From Bacillota bacterium (lineage in GTDB: Bacteria; Bacillota; Clostridia; Lachnospirales; Lachnospiraceae), in assembly GCA_023399455.1 (NCBI GenBank), contig JAEWPN010000122.1:1-5887 (forward strand): 5,887 nt of DNA, in the 5' to 3' direction. Position 1 is the first letter of the stretch, and every line of letters begins with the position of its first letter. Below, piece by piece: positions 1 through 4,165 of this stretch. Made by a program: the position numbers and the translations under genes. The notes under the pieces are model-generated. The model was not told the origin of the DNA, ran no database searches, and saw only the letters and a list, made by a program, of their open reading frames with translations.

Positions 1-66
1 CAGAGAATCAAACAAAAACTATCTTGGATGAGCCCGGTTGAATACAGGCTTAGCCGAGTGGCATAG
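1..66 (+). CDS. IS3-family transposase OrfB, C-terminal fragment
   Basis: This reading frame is open from base 1 and stops at TAG 64-66, giving the last 21 residues of a protein that begins outside the window. It contains RIKQKLSWMSPVEYR, which closely matches the usual ending of the IS3/IS150 OrfB transposase (the DDE integrase, rve domain), where an RIK..L..MSPV.YR motif precedes a short tail. The catalytic DDE residues are upstream and not visible, so whether the element is intact cannot be judged. The stop lies 35 bases before the terminal inverted repeat, as expected for this family. Confidence 0.85.
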   Translation, partial: QRIKQKLSWMSPVEYRLSRVA

Positions 67-68
67 AA

Positions 69-100
69 ATAGCGAAGCAGTAAAATTACTACTTCGCTAT
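69..100. repeat. Hairpin between transposase stop and IS end
   Basis: ATAGCGAAG at 69-77 pairs perfectly with CTTCGCTAT at 92-100. After one C/A mismatch, AGTAA at 79-83 pairs with TTACT at 86-90, so the whole 32 bases form a long stem with a tiny loop. On the plus strand no T run follows (AAAG). On the minus strand the stem is followed by TTTCTAT. It may therefore stop transcription entering the element from outside, or end the transposase message less efficiently. Its place just inside the terminal repeat makes it part of the element. Confidence 0.7.
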
Positions 101-124
101 AAAGTCTAACTTAGTGGGGTCACA
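101..124. repeat. Right terminal inverted repeat of the IS element
   Basis: The segment reads AAAGTCTAACTTAGTGGGG followed by TCACA. Its reverse complement starts with TG(TG)ACCCCAC, the form expected of an IS3-family end cut by the DDE transposase. The partner repeat is outside the window, so the repeat is called by position and resemblance, not by matching two copies. Confidence 0.65.
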
Positions 125-149
125 TCATGCGACAGTCTTCATCAAATAC

Positions 150-178
150 TTGTGTAATACATCAGGTCATGTTACAAT
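150..178 (+). promoter_or_regulatory. Sigma-70-type promoter for the tRNA gene
   Basis: TTGTGT at 150-155 and TACAAT at 173-178 are separated by 17 bases, the ideal spacing. TG at 170-171 gives an extended -10 (TGTTACAAT). Transcription would start near 185, only a few bases before the mature tRNA 5' end at 189. The promoter lies wholly outside the IS element, whose edge is about 25 bases upstream, so the insertion left it intact. Confidence 0.6.
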
Positions 179-188
179 TTTATATCAT

Positions 189-261
189 GGAGGCATAGCT
201 CAGCCGGGAGAGCACTTGCTCGACAAGCAAGATGTCGCTGGTTCAAGTCCAGTTGTCTCCA
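189..261 (+). tRNA. tRNA-Val (anticodon GAC), with C at position 33
   Basis: The cloverleaf is complete. The acceptor stem GGAGGCA (189-195) pairs with TGTCTCC (254-260) with one G-U pair, and the discriminator is A261. The D stem is GCTC/GAGC (198-201, 210-213) with loop AGCCGGGA carrying the G18-G19 pair. The anticodon stem is CTTGC/GCAAG (215-219, 227-231) with loop TCGACAA (220-226), giving anticodon GAC at 222-224. The T stem is GCTGG/CCAGT with loop TTCAAGT, so T54, T55, C56 and A58 are all present. CCA is not encoded and would be added afterwards. The oddity is C221 at position 33, where nearly all elongator tRNAs have U. T220 and A226 could also pair, closing the loop to five bases. 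Identity as Val is read from the anticodon. It may be functional or a decaying copy. Confidence 0.88.
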
Positions 262-292
262 TTATTTTTCTTTCTGACATTCTTATTTCTCA

Positions 293-298
293 TATAAT
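293..298 (+). promoter_or_regulatory. Perfect -10 box (TATAAT) ahead of the YjdF-like gene
   Basis: TATAAT matches the consensus exactly, but no good -35 stands 16-18 bases upstream. TTTCTG at 271-276 has a 16-base spacer with poor match, and CTGACA at 274-279 is only 13 bases away. The region is AT-rich, so a chance match is possible. If used, transcription would start near 305 and give a leader of about 80 bases before the translation start. Confidence 0.25.
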
Positions 299-300
299 GT

Positions 301-331
301 TACCATAGTTTGATGGTACTCTTTTCTTGTT
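301..331 (+). terminator. Weak hairpin terminator candidate after the tRNA
   Basis: TACCAT (301-306) and ATGGTA (313-318) form a 6-bp stem with a 6-base loop, followed by CTCTTTTCTTGTTATTT. The stem is short and AT-rich, so as an intrinsic terminator it would be weak. It is the only hairpin plus T-rich tail between the tRNA and the next gene. It sits just past a TATAAT at 293-298, so it could instead be part of a leader. Confidence 0.35.
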
Positions 332-375
332 ATTTAATACATATTTTCCCCACCGCAGTACACACTAAAAATTAT

Positions 376-389
376 AAGGAAATAATGTG
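376..389 (+). promoter_or_regulatory. Ribosome binding site pointing to GTG 387
   Basis: AAGGA at 376-380 is the only good Shine-Dalgarno match before the YjdF-like gene. It is 6 bases from GTG 387 and 4 from ATG 385, which is followed at once by TGA. It is 28 bases from ATG 409, too far to serve that start directly. The site therefore favours a start at GTG 387, whose frame runs 12 codons (VKKAWSLNDGLL) to TGA 423-425 and overlaps the start of the main frame. Confidence 0.5.
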
Positions 390-408
390 AAAAAGGCATG
401 GTCATTAA

Positions 409-996
409 ATGATGGATTATTGTGAAATTATTTTTCGGTGTGTATTAATTGTATTGATGATATATTATGTTTTTAAACGAAAATTTAAAATATTAAAAAC
501 TATTACTTTAGTATTTGTATTGTCTTTCTTATCTGTATTTCTGAATGCTGTATTTCAGGTAAAGGTCGATGCATTCAGTAATTTTTTATATTTAACGGTT
601 ATATTTTCGTCATTATATCTCGGCAGTTCATTAGGTTTTTACGACAAATACAAATGGTGGGACCGATTGATTCATCTTCTGTCCGGCATTGGTTTTGTGG
701 GATTTGGAAATGCAATCGTCAATGCAGCTTCCACTGACATAAATAAACCGGGGATCCTTATTTTTGGTTTTACCTTTTCAATAACACTTCATGTGTTTTG
801 GGAGGTCCTTGAATATATAAGCGATTGTCTATCCCATGGCAATGCACAGCGATGGCAAAAGGTAAATGCTGCTAAGAATCATATGCCCGAAGGAGCACTT
901 CAACCAGCCGGGCTCGTGGATACAATGAACGATACTATTTGCTGCATTGTTGGTGCCGGGCTGGCAGTTATTGCCTGGTATATTACTGTTTCTTAA
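409..996 (+). CDS. YjdF/DUF2238-like multi-pass membrane protein
   Basis: This is a 195-residue integral membrane protein of unknown function. About six hydrophobic helices are visible, near residues 6-24, 33-50, 56-76, 86-108, 116-136 and 172-193. The conserved polar pattern fits the DUF2238 family (E. coli YjdF): WWDRLIHLLSG at 83-93, FWEVLEYISD at 130-139, and DTMNDT at 171-176. These place D85, H89, E132, E135, D171 and D175 near membrane faces, which hints at an active or metal-binding site, but none is proven. ATG 409 (or ATG 412) lacks a well-spaced ribosome site: the nearest, AAAAGG 391-396, is 12 bases away. The true start may be GTG 387 through a one-base frameshift. The first 130 bases are far more AT-rich than the rest. 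The 3' end overlaps the convergent GtrA gene by 14 bp. Confidence 0.8.
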   Translation: MMDYCEIIFRCVLIVLMIYYVFKRKFKILKTITLVFVLSFLSVFLNAVFQVKVDAFSNFLYLTVIFSSLYLGSSLGFYDKYKWWDRLIHLLSGIGFVGFGNAIVNAASTDINKPGILIFGFTFSITLHVFWEVLEYISDCLSHGNAQRWQKVNAAKNHMPEGALQPAGLVDTMNDTICCIVGAGLAVIAWYITVS

Positions 997-1582
997 AAAT
1001 AATCTTCATAATCGGGAAGAATACCCAGAAGGATATAATGCTATTAACAAACATCGTTACGATATCTGCCAATGTCATTCCCAGAGAGGTTCCAAACACC
1101 TGCATCAGCAGATTGTATACCGGCGTTTTATAAAGTCCCTGTAATGCCGCCGCTCCGATAGAAATGAGCACCCATGACACGAAATACCAAAATGCTGCCT
1201 TCCCTACGCTGGAGTTGGACTGAAAGGTTACATTCCTCTGCAAAAAGAAGTTAATGATCTGGGCAATAAGCAGCGTGATTTCCACAGCAAGGAAATAAGC
1301 TAATCCTCCGCCGCCTCCCTCCGCGATTGCTCCTACCGCATAGTCAAATACATAATAAACGCTTCCATCCAGATTGGTTCCAACGGGAATAACCCGGAAA
1401 GCCGTGTTCACAAGATCTGTAAATCCGAAAATGAATTTGATGAGAGGCATCAGAACCATTTGCAGCACCGTAACACCGTTACTGATGAGAAAAAAAATGA
1501 AAAATTCCATGATATTCGGATGTTTTTTTCTCCAGCTCCTCCATATACTTACTACTTTATTATCCTTTTTTATCGTGTCCAA
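983..1582 (-). CDS. GtrA-family membrane protein
   Basis: This is a membrane protein of the GtrA family, whose members are thought to move undecaprenyl-phosphate-linked sugars or otherwise serve cell-surface polysaccharide glycosylation. Counting from the TTG start (199 residues), four hydrophobic helices lie near 26-50, 92-113, 128-150 and 170-194. The family-like stretch INFFLQRNVTFQSN at about 110-123 follows helix 2, and a basic segment (WRSWRKKH) precedes helix 1. It is longer than the usual 120-150 residues, mainly through an extended loop of about 40 residues between helices 1 and 2 that ends in five glycines. Start choice: AGGAGG (1594-1589) touches ATG 1588 with no spacer, but is an ideal 6 bases from TTG 1582, so TTG is preferred. 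The ATG would give 201 residues. The gene follows the GH3 stop closely and is surely co-transcribed. The substrate is unknown. Confidence 0.85.
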   Translation of the reverse strand: MDTIKKDNKVVSIWRSWRKKHPNIMEFFIFFLISNGVTVLQMVLMPLIKFIFGFTDLVNTAFRVIPVGTNLDGSVYYVFDYAVGAIAEGGGGGLAYFLAVEITLLIAQIINFFLQRNVTFQSNSSVGKAAFWYFVSWVLISIGAAALQGLYKTPVYNLLMQVFGTSLGMTLADIVTMFVNSIISFWVFFPIMKIIFKKQ

Positions 1583-1588
1583 AACCAT

Positions 1589-1594
1589 CCTCCT
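1589..1594 (-). promoter_or_regulatory. Ribosome binding site that selects the TTG start of the GtrA gene
   Basis: AGGAGG on the minus strand is a perfect Shine-Dalgarno sequence. It starts 3 bases after the GH3 stop TAG (1600-1598). Zero spacing to ATG 1588 is unusable for normal initiation, while TTG 1582 is 6 bases away. The arrangement supports translational coupling to the GH3 gene. Confidence 0.75.
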
Positions 1595-1597
1595 GCC

Positions 1598-4015
1598 CTA
1601 TTTCGTATTTCTCTGAGCTCTTCGGCTTCTGAAAAAGCCTCCCACGAATCCCTTAAGTCCTGCAAAAAAGTGGCCGTTTACCATCCGGACAAGCTGCCTT
1701 GCCATCTCCATCGTTATGATGCCCTTGGTCATCTTGGCAATTCCGCGAAAGGGCATATTATAAATGAACAACACATTCAGGTCGGGAATTCCCTTTTTCT
1801 CGCTGCGATCTTTGAGTCCTGTCAGCACCTTATAAGCTAATCTGGCCAAACCATTTCGCGCATAGTACATCTGGCACAGGGCATCATTTACATCCAGGAT
1901 GCCGTCCTCATTCCAGCGCCCATCGGGTATATCACGCCCCAAAAGTGCGGCGAATTCTCTATCGCTTACTGCTTGTATCCTGCCGCTTTCATAGGGTATC
2001 ATAGCTTCTTTATCATACCAGCATTTTGCTGCCTCACCTAAGATATGCAAACTACCTCTAAGCCTTATATCCGCACTGGAAGCTCCGATAAGGACATGAT
2101 ACTCTCCCTCTTCCACCTCCCATCGGTTATTTCCCGCATTGAAATAGCGGAAAGCTTTATCATCCAGCGGAATAACCATTCGTTTTGACTCTCCCGCCTT
2201 TAAAAACACTTTGGAGAAACCCTTGAGCTCCTTTATCGGACGGTAGATTTCCGATTCCTTCGCACCGATGTAAAGCTGTGCTGTTTCCGCACCATCCACA
2301 TCGCCGATATTCGTCAGAGTAAAGCTCACTTCCTTTTCTGCAACGCTTAAATCGGAATAGGCGAAAGACGTATAGCTTAGTCCATATCCAAAAGGAAACT
2401 GTACTGGAACCTCCACTTTATCGTAATAGCGGTAACCGATGTAAAGTCCCTCTCTATATTCCGCACTGTATTCTCTTCCCGGGAAATAATGGTAGGCCGG
2501 GGTATCTTCGCTCCTGAGAGGAATAGTCTCTGCCAGCTTCCCGCTGGGGCATACCTGACCGGTAATCACCTGAAGCATTGCCCCTGCTCCTGCCTGCCCC
2601 CCCAGATAACCGTGCAGTGCCGCCTTACATTTGTCCATCCAGGGCATTTCGATAGCGGAACCTGCGGAGATTATCGCTGCAATATTGGGATTTACCTTTG
2701 CCATCTCTGCAAGTAAGGAAACCTGACTTTCCGGGATCCTCATATGGGTTCTGTCCAGTCCTTCGGTCTCGCTGATTTCATCCAATCCGAGATAAAATAG
2801 AACGATCTGCGCTTTCTTTGCCAGCTCCAATGCAGCCCTGCGCATATCGGCATCCTCCCTGCCTCCCCGCGCATAACCTCTTTCAAAACCAACGACGGTA
2901 AGTTCATAGTCCTTTAGAACATCTAGCGTATTATCCAGCTTCGTGCAGTTAACGATAGACGATCCCGCACCTTGGTAACGGGGAGTCTTGGCAAAATCTC
3001 CGATTATCGCCACTTTTGTGTCCTTCGAAACAGGGAGCAGATTCTCTTCATTTTTCAGCAAAACAATACTTTCCGCCGCTGCTCTTCTCGCCGCATTGTG
3101 ATGTTCTTCTATTGGTATATCCTTATTTTTATGCGTTTCCATGACCGGATGTATTTCATAAATAATCTTCAAAAGCTCCTCCACCCTCCGGTCTAACAGC
3201 TCTTCCTTCACTATTCCTTCTCGTACGGCCTTCGCCAGCTCCCTGTCGCTGTCTCCGCCCGTGGTAGGCATTTCCAAATGGTTTCCGGCCTTAACGGATT
3301 CTACATGGTCGTTGGAACCTCCCCAGTCCGTCACAACAAAACCGTCAAACCCCCATTCATCCCTGAGGATTTCCTGGAGAAGCTTCTCATTCTCACTGGC
3401 ATATACTCCGTTAATGCGGTTATAGGAGGTCATCAGGCTCTTAGGCCTCGCTTCCTTTACCACGATTTCAAATGCCGTCAGATAGATTTCCCGCAGCGTC
3501 CTTTCATCGACGATGGAGTCGCTGGACATCCGTCTCAATTCCTGACTATTCACCGCATAGTGCTTCGGACAGGCAGAAACCCCCTTGCTTTGAAGTCCTC
3601 TTACTTCTGCCGCCGCCATTTTCCCGCACAAATAGGGATCCTCGCTGTAATATTCGAAGTTACGTCCGCAAAGAGGGCTTCTCTTTATGTTCATTCCAGG
3701 GCCCAGGATTACACTCACACCTTGCGCAAGCGCTTCCTCTCCGATACAGGAACCCACCAGCTCTCCTATCTCGGGGTTCCAGCTATTTGCCACGGTTGCC
3801 GCAGTGGGGAAACAGGTGGCAGGCAAGCTGGCATTCAGCCCCAGATGGTCTCCCGCTCCTACCTGCCTGCGTACCCCGTGAGGTCCGTCCGACATTATAA
3901 TGGTCGGAAGGTTCAGCCGCTCTATGGTCTTGGTTTCCCACATATCCTTTCCGGACAATAAGGATGCCTTTTCCTCCAGCGTCATCCTACTTATCAATTC
4001 TTTATAATCTATCAT
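1598..4015 (-). CDS. Glycoside hydrolase family 3 beta-glucosidase-type enzyme
   Basis: This is a retaining exo-beta-glycosidase, most likely a beta-glucosidase, acting in the cytoplasm since no signal peptide is seen. Counting from ATG 4015 (805 residues), the N-terminal barrel carries DGPHGVRR (43-50), GRNFEYYSEDPY (117-128), KHYAVN (151-156) and GFVVTDWGG (225-233), where D230 is the catalytic nucleophile. The second domain carries SETEGLDR (415-422), where E418 is the probable acid/base. FPFGYGLSY (540-548) leads to a fibronectin-III-like domain (about 552-658). A further tail of about 147 residues (659-805), ending in helices with basic residues, is outside the standard GH3 fold but occurs in some clostridial and bifidobacterial relatives. 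The frame extends to ATG 4051, but that start has no ribosome site. ATG 4015, just before IDYKELISRMTLEEK, fits the usual family start, though its own site (GGA, 4 bases) is weak. Substrate range within beta-glycosides is inferred. Operon with the GtrA gene. Confidence 0.93.
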   Translation of the reverse strand: MIDYKELISRMTLEEKASLLSGKDMWETKTIERLNLPTIIMSDGPHGVRRQVGAGDHLGLNASLPATCFPTAATVANSWNPEIGELVGSCIGEEALAQGVSVILGPGMNIKRSPLCGRNFEYYSEDPYLCGKMAAAEVRGLQSKGVSACPKHYAVNSQELRRMSSDSIVDERTLREIYLTAFEIVVKEARPKSLMTSYNRINGVYASENEKLLQEILRDEWGFDGFVVTDWGGSNDHVESVKAGNHLEMPTTGGDSDRELAKAVREGIVKEELLDRRVEELLKIIYEIHPVMETHKNKDIPIEEHHNAARRAAAESIVLLKNEENLLPVSKDTKVAIIGDFAKTPRYQGAGSSIVNCTKLDNTLDVLKDYELTVVGFERGYARGGREDADMRRAALELAKKAQIVLFYLGLDEISETEGLDRTHMRIPESQVSLLAEMAKVNPNIAAIISAGSAIEMPWMDKCKAALHGYLGGQAGAGAMLQVITGQVCPSGKLAETIPLRSEDTPAYHYFPGREYSAEYREGLYIGYRYYDKVEVPVQFPFGYGLSYTSFAYSDLSVAEKEVSFTLTNIGDVDGAETAQLYIGAKESEIYRPIKELKGFSKVFLKAGESKRMVIPLDDKAFRYFNAGNNRWEVEEGEYHVLIGASSADIRLRGSLHILGEAAKCWYDKEAMIPYESGRIQAVSDREFAALLGRDIPDGRWNEDGILDVNDALCQMYYARNGLARLAYKVLTGLKDRSEKKGIPDLNVLFIYNMPFRGIAKMTKGIITMEMARQLVRMVNGHFFAGLKGFVGGFFRSRRAQRNTK

Positions 4016-4165
4016 GTATTCCACACGCCTTTCTTCTTCCCTGCATATCATAAGACTGCCATTAACACATCTGCTTTTTCTTCCATACTCATAATAGCAC
4101 GCATACTGTAACTTTTTTTATCCGTTGCGTAAAATGCCTTATCTGTTTCACAAACTGCTCTGCGG
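4016..4165. other. Gap between chemoreceptor and GH3 genes
   Basis: This 150-base gap (114 if the upstream ATG 4051 is used) contains the promoter candidate at 4091-4099 and an uninterrupted run of seven T (A on the minus strand) at 4113-4119. I searched for a hairpin with a T run that would end the chemoreceptor message on the minus strand and found only 4-5 bp stems, such as GTTT/AAAC around 4144-4154. No small gene or RNA is supported here. Confidence 0.5.
4091..4099 (-). promoter_or_regulatory. Extended -10 promoter candidate for the GH3-GtrA operon
   Basis: On the minus strand the gap reads TGCTATTAT: a TG motif (4099-4097) one base ahead of TATTAT (4096-4091). No TTGACA-like -35 is present at 17 bases, where the sequence is an A run, so activity would rest on the extended -10. 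Transcription would start near 4084, about 70 bases before ATG 4015. A loose inverted pair, ACGCA 4099-4103 and TGCGT 4126-4130, flanks the upstream side and might bind a regulator, but 5-bp arms are too short to claim an operator. Confidence 0.35.

Larger units (their letters stand above)
1..124 (+). mobile_element. Right end of an IS3-family insertion sequence (partial)
   Basis: This is the 3' end of an insertion sequence whose body lies left of the window. Three parts are visible in order: the transposase C-terminus ending at TAG 64-66, a hairpin at 69-100, and a terminal inverted repeat at 101-122. Read inward from the outer end, the repeat is TGACCCCACTAAGTTAGAC, a TG-first, CCCC-rich end of the kind seen in IS150-like members of the IS3 family. 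The exact edge is either CA at 121-122 or CA at 123-124, because the sequence reads TCACA. The left end and target duplication cannot be seen. The family call rests mainly on the protein tail plus the repeat. Confidence 0.8.

Noticed and set aside
44..66. tRNA-like string (GGCTTAGCCGAGTGGCA) ahead of the IS hairpin
   Set aside because: It resembles part of a Ser/Leu tRNA D arm by chance but has no stems around it, and it encodes the transposase C-terminus.
114..308. Plus-strand frame of 64 codons across the tRNA
   Set aside because: It spans the IS end, the promoter and the whole tRNA, has no ribosome site, and its protein resembles nothing. The tRNA explains the sequence.
3278..3961. Plus-strand frame of 227 codons opposite the GH3 gene
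   Set aside because: It is antisense to the conserved catalytic domain of GH3. The GH3 motifs show the minus strand is coding, and this frame has a protein with no recognisable fold and no ribosome site.
4016..4051. Upstream ATG 4051 as the GH3 start (adds 12 residues, MICREEERRVEY)
   Set aside because: There is no Shine-Dalgarno match ahead of it, and the added residues do not resemble the usual GH3 N-terminus. It remains possible because the ATG 4015 site is also weak.
4099..4130. Inverted pair ACGCA / TGCGT before the GH3 gene as an operator
   Set aside because: The arms are only 5 bp, separated by 22 bases with mismatches inside. That is expected by chance, so it is not called as a site.
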